DNA of 6,465 bases from an uncultured Collinsella sp. (GTDB lineage: Bacteria; Actinomycetota; Coriobacteriia; Coriobacteriales; Coriobacteriaceae): NCBI GenBank assembly GCA_902475825.1, contig CABSBA010000091.1, positions 1 to 6,465 on the forward strand, written 5' to 3'. Below, one piece after another: positions 1 to 5,439 of this stretch. Each line of letters opens with the position of its first letter. Position 1 is the stretch's first letter. Under the pieces are notes generated by a model that saw only the letters and a list, made by a program, of their open reading frames with translations, was not told the DNA's origin and made no database searches. The position numbers and the translations under genes are program-made.

Positions 1-21
1 GAAAGCACTTAATGTGCTTTC
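1..21. repeat. Perfect 8-bp hairpin, possible weak terminator
   Basis: GAAAGCAC (1-8) and GTGCTTTC (14-21) are perfect inverted repeats around the 5-base loop TTAAT. The following bases are not a T-run, so this is at best a poor intrinsic terminator or a processing or attenuation hairpin belonging to whatever lies upstream. The position at the window edge prevents a firmer call. Confidence 0.45.
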
Positions 22-138
22 CGTCTTGCGCAGGACTGTAGAGCAGCAAACTTAATATATTTCGCCGCCCCTCTGCCAAGCCCAGGCGACTCCACGCACT
101 TTACCTGCGTAAACAATGTGAGTGAAATATGAATCTCG

Positions 139-164
139 ATGGATACGCCCGCACCCGTGTATAC
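139..164 (+). promoter_or_regulatory. Conserved leader element, copy 1 (rplC leader)
   Basis: This 26-base element matches 2004-2029 in the rplB leader at 23 of 26 positions without a gap. It begins ATGGAT, has the run ACGCCCG, and ends CCGTGTATAC. It can form a 5-bp stem (143-147 with 156-160) around an 8-base loop. The one stem difference between copies, T144 versus C2009, changes a U-G pair to C-G, so pairing is kept. Because the end contains TATAC, a promoter -10 role is an alternative, but neither copy has a good -35 box. A protein-binding RNA motif is inferred from the pairing and from its position in two ribosomal-protein leaders. Confidence 0.6.
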
Positions 165-276
165 TAAACAGCTGTGTGTAACCAGGGGAGTATTCTGGCT
201 GGACAAAATGCCTGCTTAATAGGGTTGTCAGGTAGTCCGGACGCAATACAAGACTGGGGAGCACGTCGTGTAAGTA

Positions 277-328
277 GTGGTCCTCTAGGGGCGTACGCTC
301 GGTGGTGTACGCATTGTCCCAAGACCAC
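277..328 (+). promoter_or_regulatory. Nested stem-loop before rplC
   Basis: GTGGTC (277-282) pairs with GACCAC (323-328). Inside it, GGG (288-290) pairs with CCC (318-320) and GCGTAC (291-296) with GTACGC (307-312), leaving a 10-base apical loop and small bulges. The unpaired CTCT at 283-286 could pair with AGAG at 332-335, just before the rplC start, which would make a small pseudoknot near the ribosome-binding region. The fold was drawn by eye. The nesting of three helices favours a real structure, but the CTCT/AGAG pairing is only four bases. Confidence 0.4.
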
Positions 329-348
329 GCGAGAGTTGGGATCATATC

Positions 349-969
349 TTGATCAGCATGATTCTCGGCCGCAAGATTGGCATGACCCAGGTTTGGGACG
401 AGGACGACAACGTCGTTCCCGTCACGGTCATCCAGGCTGGCCCCTGCGCTGTCTCGCAGGTTAAAACTCAGGCAACCGACGGCTATGACGCCGTCCAGAT
501 CGGTTTCGGCGACATCAAGGCCAAGAACGTGAACAAGCCCATGGCTGGTCACTTCGCCAAGGCCGGCGTCGAGCCTGTCCGTTTCCTTCGTGAGGTCCGC
601 GTCGAGAACGGCGAGGAGCACAAGGTCGGCGAGGTCGTCACCGTCGCTGATTTCGCTGATGTCGAGAAGGTCGACGTCATCGGTACCTCCAAGGGTAAGG
701 GCTTCCAGGGTCGCATAAAGCGCTGGGGTCAGCGCCGCGGTCCTATGACGCATGGTTCTCACTTCCAGCGTCACCCCGGTTCTATCGGTCAGTGCGCCTA
801 TCCTGCGCGCGTCCTCAAGGGCGTCAAGATGGCCGGTCACATGGGTAACGAGCGCGTTACCGTCAAGAACCTTTCCGTTGTCCGCATCGATGCCGAGCAG
901 AACCTCATCTTGGTCAAGGGCGCTGTCCCGGGTGCCAAGAATGGTCTCGTCGCCATCCGTATGGCCTAA
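349..969 (+). CDS. rplC: Large ribosomal subunit protein L3 (uL3)
   Basis: L3 binds 23S rRNA early in assembly of the 50S subunit, and its long central extension reaches toward the peptidyl transferase centre. The 206-residue product has the family N-terminus ([10 protein letters not shown], residues 5-14), the core extension motif around residues 119-137 ([19 protein letters not shown]), then PGSIG and the [16 protein letters not shown] segment at 160-175. Length is normal. The start is taken as TTG at 349, giving MIS before the conserved MILGRK. GGG at 338-340 and GAGAG at 331-335 could serve it. The in-frame ATG at 358 has no ribosome-binding site at proper distance. The TTG lies in a small hairpin, GATCA (340-344) with TGATC (350-354), so initiation may be weak or regulated. 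rplD follows after 46 bases. Confidence 0.96.
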   Translation: MISMILGRKIGMTQVWDEDDNVVPVTVIQAGPCAVSQVKTQATDGYDAVQIGFGDIKAKNVNKPMAGHFAKAGVEPVRFLREVRVENGEEHKVGEVVTVADFADVEKVDVIGTSKGKGFQGRIKRWGQRRGPMTHGSHFQRHPGSIGQCAYPARVLKGVKMAGHMGNERVTVKNLSVVRIDAEQNLILVKGAVPGAKNGLVAIRMA

Positions 970-1015
970 GGGCCCAGCCCATTTAGCCCAGCGTCATACC
1001 AAGGAGAACACTTAA

Positions 1016-1642
1016 ATGGCAAAGTTTGAAGTAAAGAACAGCGAGGGCAAGAAGGTCGCCGAGGCCGAGCTCGCCGCTGAGGTGTACGGCATCGAGCCGA
1101 ACATCCACGTTATGCACCACATCGTCAAGTGCCAGATGGCCTCTTGGCGTCAGGGCACCCAGTCCGCTAAGGGCCGCTCTGAGGTTTCCGGTGGCGGCAA
1201 GAAGCCTTGGCGTCAGAAGGGCACCGGCCGTGCCCGCCAGGGTTCCATCCGTGCTGCCCAGTGGCGTCACGGTGGCGTTGTCTTCGCCCCCAAGCCCCGT
1301 TCCTACGCTAAGCGTATGAACAACAAGGAGGTTAAGCTGGCTATGCGCTCTGCGCTGTCCGCCAAGCTGGCCGATGGCGAGCTCGTGCTCGTCGACGACT
1401 ACGGCTTCGAGAAGCCTTCCACCAAGGCTGCCGTCGCCATGCTCAAGGCTCTCGGCCTTGAGGGCAAGCGTCTGACCATCATCGTTCGCGATGAGGACGT
1501 CAACGCCTACCTGTCGTTCCGCAACATTCCCAAGACGTTCATCATCACCGCCGACGAGGCCAACACCTACGATCTCGTCAACAACAACGCCGTGCTGATG
1601 CCCGCCGACATCGCCGCTCACTTCGGGGAGGTGCTTGCATAA
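1016..1642 (+). CDS. rplD: Large ribosomal subunit protein L4 (uL4)
   Basis: L4 is a primary 23S rRNA binder whose extended loop lines the peptide exit tunnel. In Escherichia coli it also represses its own S10 operon, by transcription attenuation and by blocking translation. The 208-residue product carries the tunnel loop at about residues 45-100, with the family string KPWRQKGTGRARQGS at 63-77, and the globular Rossmann-like C-terminal part with LVLVDDYGF and the RNIPKTFI segment. Length matches the family. The ATG is preceded by a strong AAGGAG (1001-1006). The stop codon abuts the rplW start, which implies translational coupling. Whether this L4 regulates the leaders found here is unknown: E. 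coli-type L4 control acts in the leader before rpsJ, which is not in this window. Confidence 0.98.
   Translation: MAKFEVKNSEGKKVAEAELAAEVYGIEPNIHVMHHIVKCQMASWRQGTQSAKGRSEVSGGGKKPWRQKGTGRARQGSIRAAQWRHGGVVFAPKPRSYAKRMNNKEVKLAMRSALSAKLADGELVLVDDYGFEKPSTKAAVAMLKALGLEGKRLTIIVRDEDVNAYLSFRNIPKTFIITADEANTYDLVNNNAVLMPADIAAHFGEVLA
1616..1631 (+). promoter_or_regulatory. Hairpin holding the rplW ribosome-binding site
   Basis: CTC (1617-1619) pairs with GAG (1628-1630), and C1621 closes on G1626 around TTCG, a stable UUCG-type tetraloop, with one A-G mismatch between. The rplW Shine-Dalgarno sequence GGGGAGG (1625-1631) is largely inside this hairpin, which lies in the last codons of rplD. A ribosome finishing rplD would open it, so it could couple rplW translation to rplD. 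The sequence is also constrained by coding, so chance is possible. Confidence 0.35.
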
Positions 1643-1930
1643 ATGACCGCCCACGAGATCATCATCCGTCCGATCGTGTCCGAGCGTTCCTTCTCCGGCA
1701 TGGAGCAGAACAAGTACACGTTCGAGGTCGCCAAGGATGCTAACAAGTATCAGATCAAGGACGCTGTCGAGGAGATCTTCGGCGTCAAGGTCGTTCGCGT
1801 GAACACCCTGACGGTCAAGCCCAAGACCAAGCGCGTGCGCTATGTCGCCGGCAAGACCCGTTCTTGGAAGAAGGCCATCGTCACGCTGGCCGAGGGCGAC
1901 ACCATCGAGGTCTTTGGCAACCAGGCCTAA
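1643..1930 (+). CDS. rplW: Large ribosomal subunit protein L23 (uL23)
   Basis: L23 sits at the exit of the peptide tunnel on the 50S subunit and is the docking site for trigger factor and the signal recognition particle. The 95-residue product has the normal length and motifs: IIIRPIVSERS near the start, KYTFEV at 24-29, and the basic extended loop TLTVKPKTKRVR (55-66) followed by GKTRSWKKAIVTL (70-82). The ATG directly follows the rplD TAA, and its ribosome-binding site GGGGAGG lies inside rplD. The gap to rplB is 179 bases, unusually long for this cluster and full of inverted repeats, so this gene ends the first packed group. Confidence 0.98.
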   Translation: MTAHEIIIRPIVSERSFSGMEQNKYTFEVAKDANKYQIKDAVEEIFGVKVVRVNTLTVKPKTKRVRYVAGKTRSWKKAIVTLAEGDTIEVFGNQA

Positions 1931-1947
1931 GACTCGCTGCTGTTGAG

Positions 1948-1985
1948 TGAGCTCATGCCTCCCAAATAGGGGAGGCGAGAGCTCA
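1948..1985 (+). terminator. Strong hairpin after rplW, possible attenuator
   Basis: TGAGCTC (1948-1954) pairs with GAGCTCA (1979-1985). After a 2-by-2 internal loop, GCCTCCC (1957-1963) pairs with GGGAGGC (1970-1976) around a 6-base loop. The following AAGGTTTT contains only four T residues and starts five bases after the stem, so this is not a textbook intrinsic terminator. It may be a partial terminator, an attenuator, an mRNA stabiliser or the first domain of the rplB leader. The 14 paired positions in 38 bases make the hairpin itself secure. Confidence 0.55.
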
Positions 1986-1992
1986 AGGTTTT

Positions 1993-2033
1993 GGGCGTAT
2001 AAAATGGACACGCCCGGAGCCGTGTATACGTCC
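1993..2033 (+). promoter_or_regulatory. Bulged stem-loop with conserved element, copy 2
   Basis: GGGCGTAT (1993-2000) pairs with ATACGTCC (2026-2033) with one G-U pair. A 7-base bulge AAAATGG follows on the 5' side. ACACG (2008-2012) then pairs with CGTGT (2021-2025) around the loop CCCGGAGC. Positions 2004-2029 are the element shared with 139-164. The inner stem and the ATGG of the bulge are present in both copies; the long outer stem is clear only here. A competing hairpin, GGGCGT (1993-1998) with ACGCCC (2010-2015), would exclude this fold, so the segment could switch. A bulged stem-loop in a ribosomal-protein leader suits autogenous repressor binding, which is inference. Confidence 0.55.
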
Positions 2034-2036
2034 GGT

Positions 2037-2106
2037 GTCATCGCACCCGAGGCAGAACCTCGAATCCCTGTCTGCGATGGCTAACGGATTCCTATTGAAA
2101 GGGATT
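2037..2106 (+). promoter_or_regulatory. rplB leader stem-loop with anti-Shine-Dalgarno stretch
   Basis: GTCATCGCA (2037-2045) pairs with TGCGATGGC (2073-2081) with one G-U pair, and inside it CGAGG (2048-2052) pairs with CCTCG (2058-2062) around CAGAA. The unpaired 3' part of the internal loop holds AATCCC (2063-2068), the exact complement of GGGATT (2101-2106), which includes the G residues of the rplB ribosome-binding site. This pairing would form a pseudoknot that hides the site. ATTCC (2088-2092) is a competing local partner for GGGAT (2101-2105). The arrangement resembles known ribosomal-protein operators that trap or block the start site, but no family match is claimed. Confidence 0.5.
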
Positions 2107-2109
2107 GTA

Positions 2110-2940
2110 ATGGCTGTAAAGCACCTTAAGCCGACCTCCGCTGGTAGGCGTTGGCAGACGATCTCCGACTTCTCCGAGATCACCTGCACCAAGCCCGAGA
2201 AGTCTCTTCTCGAGCCCCTGCCCAAGAAGGCCGGTCGTAACAACAACGGCCGCATCACCACCCGCCACCAGGGCGGCGGCGTGAAGCGTCGTTACCGCGT
2301 GATCGACTTCAAGCGCAACAAGGACGGCGTGCCCGCCAAGGTTGCCACGATCGAGTACGATCCGAACCGTTCCGCTCGCATCGCTCTGCTGCACTACGCT
2401 GACGGTGAGAAGCGCTACATCCTGGCCCCCAAGGGCCTCGAGGTCGGTCAGACCATCATGTCCGGTTCTGACGCCGACATCAAGCCGGGCAACGCTCTGC
2501 CCCTCGCCGACATCCCCGTCGGTACGCTCATCCACGCCGTCGAGTTCCAGCCGGGCAAGGGCGCCGCTATCGCCCGTTCCGCCGGTAACTCCTGCCAGCT
2601 GATGGGTAAGGAGGGCAAGTACGCCATCGTTCGTATGCCTTCCTCCGAGATGCGCCGCATCCTCGTTACCTGCCGCGCCACCGTCGGTGAGGTCGGCAAC
2701 GCCGATCACGCCAACATCGTCATCGGCAAGGCCGGCCGTAAGCGTCACATGAACGTGCGCCCGACCGTCCGCGGTACCGTCATGAACCCTGTCGACCACC
2801 CGCACGGCGGTGGCGAGGGCAAGAACCACACCTCTGGTCGTCCCTCCGTTACCCCCTGGGGTAAGCCGACGAAGGGCCTTCGTACGCGCAAGAAGAAGAA
2901 GGTCTCGAACCAGCACATCATTCGTCGCCGTAAGAAGTAA
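2110..2940 (+). CDS. rplB: Large ribosomal subunit protein L2 (uL2)
   Basis: L2 is one of the largest and most conserved 50S proteins, needed for subunit association and peptidyl transferase activity. The 276-residue product has an N-terminal OB-like part with [16 protein letters not shown] and KRRYRVIDF, an SH3-like domain (about 130-200), and the hallmark [11 protein letters not shown] at 227-237 containing the conserved histidine implicated in catalysis-related function. The basic C-terminal tail ends RRRKK. The start is ATG 2110, giving the family N-terminus [14 protein letters not shown], with AAAGGG (2098-2103) upstream. The frame is open back to GTG 2035, but the extra 25 codons match nothing in the family. 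The structured leader suggests separate control from rplW. Confidence 0.98.
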   Translation: MAVKHLKPTSAGRRWQTISDFSEITCTKPEKSLLEPLPKKAGRNNNGRITTRHQGGGVKRRYRVIDFKRNKDGVPAKVATIEYDPNRSARIALLHYADGEKRYILAPKGLEVGQTIMSGSDADIKPGNALPLADIPVGTLIHAVEFQPGKGAAIARSAGNSCQLMGKEGKYAIVRMPSSEMRRILVTCRATVGEVGNADHANIVIGKAGRKRHMNVRPTVRGTVMNPVDHPHGGGEGKNHTSGRPSVTPWGKPTKGLRTRKKKKVSNQHIIRRRKK

Positions 2941-2972
2941 TTTCGGATACCGAGTTTTAGGAGAAAGCACTT

Positions 2973-3233
2973 ATGAGCAGAAGTCTCAAAAAGGGCCCGT
3001 TCGTGGAGACTCGCCTTCTCTCGCGTATCACCGCGATGAACGAGGCTGGCAAGAAGGACGTCGTGAAGACCTGGTCCCGCGCGTCCACCATCTTCCCCGA
3101 GATGGTTGGTCACACCATCGCCGTCCACGACGGCCGCAAGCATGTGCCCGTGTATGTTACCGAGTCCATGGTTGGTCACAAGCTCGGCGAGTTCGCGCCG
3201 ACTCGTACGTTCCGTGGCCACAAGGCCAAATAG
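2973..3233 (+). CDS. rpsS: Small ribosomal subunit protein S19 (uS19)
   Basis: S19 lies in the head of the 30S subunit, partners with S13 and contacts 16S rRNA and the A-site finger region of the 50S. The 86-residue product starts with the invariant [11 protein letters not shown] and has the [26 protein letters not shown] core (about 34-55, read as WSRAS, then FPEMVGHTI, then VHDGR) and the C-terminal [18 protein letters not shown] (66-83). Length is slightly short of the E. coli protein but normal for Gram-positives. AGGAG at 2959-2963 serves the ATG. It follows rplB after 32 bases and precedes rplV by 14, within one packed block. Confidence 0.98.
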   Translation: MSRSLKKGPFVETRLLSRITAMNEAGKKDVVKTWSRASTIFPEMVGHTIAVHDGRKHVPVYVTESMVGHKLGEFAPTRTFRGHKAK

Positions 3234-3247
3234 GGGGTTAACCGTAA

Positions 3248-3619
3248 ATGGCAACTAAGTCTATTGAAACTGAGGCCACCGAGGTTCGCGCCGTCGCTAA
3301 GTACGTGCGTGTTTCCCCCAGCAAGGCCCGCCTGGTGGTCGATCTGATCCGCCGCAAGCCTGTCGCTCAGGCCTTCGACATCCTCCACTTCTGCGACCGC
3401 GCCGTCGCCGTGGATGTCGAGAAGGTTCTCCGTTCCGCCGTTGCGAACGCCGAGAACAACAACGGTCTGCGTGCCGACAACCTGGTTGTCGCCGCTGCCT
3501 ATGTTGACGAGGGTCCGACGCTTAAGCGCATCCGTCCCCGCGCCAAGGGTTCCGCTTCTCGCATTCTGAAGCGTACTTCCCACATCACCGTCGTCGTTGC
3601 TCCTCGAAAGGAGGCGTAA
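3248..3619 (+). CDS. rplV: Large ribosomal subunit protein L22 (uL22)
   Basis: L22 binds all domains of 23S rRNA, and its long beta-hairpin lines the exit tunnel near the constriction, where changes in other species alter macrolide response. The 123-residue product has the globular part from [19 protein letters not shown] (17-35), and the hairpin signature [19 protein letters not shown] at 88-106, then TSHITVVV. The N-terminus carries about ten extra acidic and polar residues ([10 protein letters not shown]) compared with the E. coli protein, which is common variation. The run GGGGG (3233-3237), touching the rpsS stop codon, is the likely ribosome-binding site. The last codons contain the ribosome-binding site for rpsC. 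Confidence 0.98.
   Translation: MATKSIETEATEVRAVAKYVRVSPSKARLVVDLIRRKPVAQAFDILHFCDRAVAVDVEKVLRSAVANAENNNGLRADNLVVAAAYVDEGPTLKRIRPRAKGSASRILKRTSHITVVVAPRKEA
3600..3614 (+). promoter_or_regulatory. Hairpin holding the rpsC ribosome-binding site
   Basis: CTCCT (3600-3604) pairs with AGGAG (3609-3613) around the tetraloop CGAA. The rpsC Shine-Dalgarno sequence AAAGGAGG (3607-3614) is nearly all inside it, in the final codons of rplV. Such a hairpin would make rpsC initiation depend on ribosomes completing rplV. The pairing is local, perfect and five base pairs long. Confidence 0.4.
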
Positions 3620-3625
3620 AGCTGT

Positions 3626-4336
3626 ATGGGTCAGAAAGTCTACCCCACCGGCTTCCGTCTTGGCATCACCGAGAACTGGCGCTCCCGCTGGTTCGCAGAG
3701 AAGGATTACGCTAAGACCCTCGGTAACGATCTCGAGATCCGCAAGTACCTCGAGAAGCGTCTTTCCCGCGCAGCTGTCTCCCGCGTCGAGATCGAGCGCG
3801 CTGGCGACAAGGTGAAGGTCATCATCCTCACCGCTCGCCCCGGCGTTGTCATCGGTAAGAAGGGTGCCGAGATCGATACCCTCCGCACCGAGCTCGAGAA
3901 GGTTGCTGGCGTCTCCAAGGGCCAGCTCTCCGTCGACGTTGTCGAGATCAAGCGCCCCGAGCTCGACGCCAACCTCGTTGCTCAGTCCATCGCTGAGCAG
4001 CTCGAGGGCCGCGTTGCCTTCCGTCGCGCTATGCGCAAGGCTGTCCAGTCCGCCCGCAAGGCCGGCGCTAAGGGCATCCGTATCCAGTGCTCCGGTCGTC
4101 TCGGCGGTGCCGAGATGGGCCGTCGTGAGTGGTACCGTGAGGGTCGCGTGCCTCTGCACACCCTGCGTGCCAAGATCGACTACGGCACGGCTGTCGCCAG
4201 CACCACCATGGGTGCCTGCGGCGTGAAGGTCTGGATCTACCTGGGCGAGAAGCTCCCGGGCCAGCCTGTTCCCAACCCTGCACTCGAGGGCTCTTCCCGT
4301 CCTCGTCGTCGTAACTCCGAGAGGAGGGGTCAGTAG
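3626..4336 (+). CDS. rpsC: Small ribosomal subunit protein S3 (uS3)
   Basis: S3 stands at the mRNA entry channel of the 30S subunit, where with S4 and S5 it gives the ribosome helicase activity. The 236-residue product starts [13 protein letters not shown] and carries a type II KH domain with the GxxG loop as GKKG (77-80) in [13 protein letters not shown]. Basic residues at 133-138 (RRAMRK) match the region tied to helicase function. The C-terminal domain holds [18 protein letters not shown] (156-173) and ends in an arginine-rich tail, usual in this family. The ATG is served by AAAGGAGG (3607-3614). The stop codon overlaps the rplP start by one base (TAGTG). Confidence 0.98.
   Translation: MGQKVYPTGFRLGITENWRSRWFAEKDYAKTLGNDLEIRKYLEKRLSRAAVSRVEIERAGDKVKVIILTARPGVVIGKKGAEIDTLRTELEKVAGVSKGQLSVDVVEIKRPELDANLVAQSIAEQLEGRVAFRRAMRKAVQSARKAGAKGIRIQCSGRLGGAEMGRREWYREGRVPLHTLRAKIDYGTAVASTTMGACGVKVWIYLGEKLPGQPVPNPALEGSSRPRRRNSERRGQ
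4315..4326 (+). promoter_or_regulatory. GNRA-capped hairpin at the rplP ribosome-binding site
   Basis: CTCC (4315-4318) pairs with GGAG (4323-4326) around GAGA, a GNRA-type tetraloop. The rplP ribosome-binding stretch GAGGAGGGG (4321-4329) is partly buried, in the last codons of rpsC. This would favour coupled translation of S3 and L16, which are joined by a 1-base overlap. The stem is only four pairs, so the effect may be mild. Confidence 0.35.
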
Positions 4337-4839
4337 TGCTTGCCCCTAAGCGTATTCTTCACCGCAAGGTGCAGCGTGGCTCCATGAAGGGCCAGGCCAA
4401 GGGTAATACCGAGCTGCATTTCGGCGAGTTTGGTATCCAGGCTCTCGAGGCCCATTGGATCACCAACCGTCAGATCGAGGCCGCTCGTATTGCCATGACC
4501 CGCTACATGAAGCGTGGCGGTCGTGTCTACATCACGATCTTCCCCGATAAGCCCATCACCAAGAAGCCTGCCGAGACTCGCATGGGTTCTGGTAAGGGTA
4601 ACCCCGAGGAGTGGGTGGCCGTCGTCAAGCCCGGCCGCATCATGTTCGAGGTCAAGGGTGTTCCCGAGGAGGTCGCTCGCGAGGCTCTGCGTCTTGCACA
4701 GCACAAGCTTCCCATCAAGACCAAGATTGTTGCTGCCAAGAACGCTGAGCAGCGCATCGAGAAGGAGATGGCTGAGGAGGCCGCTCTCGAGGCCAAGTGG
4801 GCTGCTGAGGACGCCGCCGCCGCCAAGGAGGAGAACTAA
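4336..4839 (+). CDS. rplP: Large ribosomal subunit protein L16 (uL16), extended C-terminus
   Basis: L16 is a late-assembling 50S protein near the A-site tRNA and the peptidyl transferase centre. Residues 1 to about 135 are the conserved core: [50 protein letters not shown] (41-60), [12 protein letters not shown] with the arginine at 82 that is hydroxylated in some bacteria, and [10 protein letters not shown] (123-132). The product is 167 residues, while most bacterial L16 proteins are about 135-145. The extra tail, about 137-167, is rich in Glu, Ala and Lys and should be helical. Translation starts at GTG 4336, confirmed by the family N-terminus and GAGGAGGGG six bases upstream. It overlaps rpsC and rpmC by one base each. 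Confidence 0.98.
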   Translation: MLAPKRILHRKVQRGSMKGQAKGNTELHFGEFGIQALEAHWITNRQIEAARIAMTRYMKRGGRVYITIFPDKPITKKPAETRMGSGKGNPEEWVAVVKPGRIMFEVKGVPEEVAREALRLAQHKLPIKTKIVAAKNAEQRIEKEMAEEAALEAKWAAEDAAAAKEEN

Positions 4840-5054
4840 TGAAGCCCGCAGAGATTCGTGAGCTCTCGGACGCTCAGCTCGTTGAGAAGCTGAAGGAAAT
4901 GCGCGCCGAGCTCTTTAACCTTCGTTTCCAGATGGCCACCAGCCAGCTGGACAACACCGCTCGCGTCAACACCGTGAAGAAGGACATCGCTCGCGTCCTC
5001 ACGGAGCAGCGCGCCCGCGAGATCGCAGCGGAGAAGTCCGCTGTCGCCGAGTAG
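4839..5054 (+). CDS. rpmC: Large ribosomal subunit protein L29 (uL29)
   Basis: L29 is a small helical 50S protein beside L23 at the tunnel exit, contributing to the chaperone docking surface. The 71-residue product is a two-helix hairpin: EIRELSDAQLVEKLKEMRAE (5-24), the family string LFNLRFQMATSQLDN (25-39), then the second helix ARVNTVKKDIARVLTEQRA (41-59). The tail after residue 60 is slightly longer than in E. coli. The ATG shares its A with the rplP TAA (TAATG), and AAGGAGGAG (4825-4833) lies five bases upstream inside rplP, so translation is probably coupled. Confidence 0.97.
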   Translation: MKPAEIRELSDAQLVEKLKEMRAELFNLRFQMATSQLDNTARVNTVKKDIARVLTEQRAREIAAEKSAVAE

Positions 5055-5070
5055 GACCTAAGGAGAGAAC

Positions 5071-5331
5071 ATGACTGATTCGCGTAACTCGCGTAAGGTC
5101 CGTACGGGTGTCGTTACCTCCGTCTCCGGTGCCAAGACCATTGTTGTCACCATCACCGAGCGCAAGCGTCACCCCAAGTACGGCAAGATGATGACCAGCT
5201 CCAAGAAGCTGCACGCTCACGACGAGGAGTGCACGGCTGGCGTGGGCGACACCGTCCGCGTTATGGAGACCCGTCCTATGTCCAAGATGAAGCGTTGGCG
5301 CCTCATCGAGGTCGTCGAGCGCGCTAAATAA
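5071..5331 (+). CDS. rpsQ: Small ribosomal subunit protein S17 (uS17)
   Basis: S17 is a primary 16S rRNA binder with an OB fold, required early in 30S assembly. The 86-residue product has SRKVRTGVVTSVSGAKTIVV (7-26), the HPKYGKM segment with a basic loop, HAHDEE (48-53), and the C-terminal signature GDTVRVMETRPMSKMKRWRL (59-78). Length is normal. AGGAG at 5061-5065 precedes the ATG. It is the last gene of the S10-type part of the cluster, and the 118-base gap after it is the classical S10/spc operon border. Confidence 0.98.
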   Translation: MTDSRNSRKVRTGVVTSVSGAKTIVVTITERKRHPKYGKMMTSSKKLHAHDEECTAGVGDTVRVMETRPMSKMKRWRLIEVVERAK

Positions 5332-5333
5332 GC

Positions 5334-5349
5334 AGTCGCTCTTACGACT
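5334..5349 (+). repeat. Small hairpin just after rpsQ
   Basis: AGTCG (5334-5338) pairs with CGACT (5345-5349) around the 6-base loop CTCTTA. No T-run follows, so it is unlikely to terminate transcription alone. It may be an mRNA end-stabilising or leader stem, and chance cannot be excluded for five base pairs. Confidence 0.3.
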
Positions 5350-5358
5350 TGTACGTTT

Positions 5359-5439
5359 CCGAAGATGTGCGTATGCCTGGCTTGCATACCACGGGCCGCA
5401 TAAAGGCTGCGCACCTCTCTTCGGTTCTTAGTTCGGAGG
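5359..5439 (+). promoter_or_regulatory. Branched leader structure before rplN
   Basis: CCGAAGA (5359-5365) pairs with TCTTCGG (5418-5424), continued by GTGC (5367-5370) with GCAC (5411-5414) across a small internal loop. Inside lies a hairpin GTATGC (5371-5376) with GCATAC (5384-5389), and a weaker GCC (5396-5398) with GGC (5405-5407), giving a three-way junction. The rplN site GGAGGA (5435-5440) follows. TTCGG occurs again at 5432-5436, overlapping the GG of that site, so CCGAA (5359-5363) has two possible partners. CCTC (5414-5417) is also complementary to GAGG (5436-5439). This suggests a regulatory leader for the spc-type genes. No known family is recognised. Confidence 0.5.

Larger units (their letters stand above)
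1..348 (+). promoter_or_regulatory. Long non-coding leader upstream of rplC
   Basis: No reading frame here resembles a known protein, and rpsJ (S10), the usual gene immediately before rplC, is not present. The stretch is less GC-rich than the genes and contains several inverted repeats: a perfect hairpin at 1-21, the element shared with the rplB leader at 139-164, and a nested stem-loop at 277-328. The natural reading is a 5' leader, possibly with a promoter, for the transcript that starts with rplC. I found no convincing pair of -35 and -10 boxes at normal spacing. The best -10-like string is TATACT at 160-165, inside the shared element, and it lacks a good -35 box 17 bases upstream. rpsJ may lie just outside the window or elsewhere in the genome. 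Confidence 0.6.

Noticed and set aside
26..112. Nine-pair helix TTGCGCAGG (26-34) with CCTGCGTAA (104-112)
   Set aside because: With one G-U pair and 69 bases between the arms, about one such helix is expected by chance in a leader of this length, so it is not listed as a feature.
160..165. TATACT as a -10 promoter box (and TATACG at 2025-2030)
   Set aside because: Neither has a recognisable -35 box at 16-18 bases. The nearest TTGACA-like string before the second copy, TGGACA (2005-2010), is only 14 bases away. Kept as an alternative in the element entry, not called as a promoter.
358..360. ATG 358 as the start of rplC
   Set aside because: No ribosome-binding site lies 5-10 bases upstream. 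TTG 349 is better placed relative to GGG (338-340), though the choice is not certain.
174..464. Open frame overlapping the rplC leader and gene start
   Set aside because: No protein likeness, no good ribosome-binding site, and it overlaps rplC in another frame.
983..2041. Long open frame on the minus strand across rplD and rplW, with similar long antisense frames at 52-840, 2092-2970 and 3176-4159
   Set aside because: These lie opposite clear ribosomal-protein genes. GC-rich codon bias leaves the complementary frame free of stops, and the predicted proteins are Leu/Gly/Asp-rich with no family features.
2035..2109. N-terminal extension of rplB from a GTG at 2035
   Set aside because: The extra 25 codons match no L2 N-terminus, and ATG 2110 has a proper ribosome-binding site and gives the standard [14 protein letters not shown].
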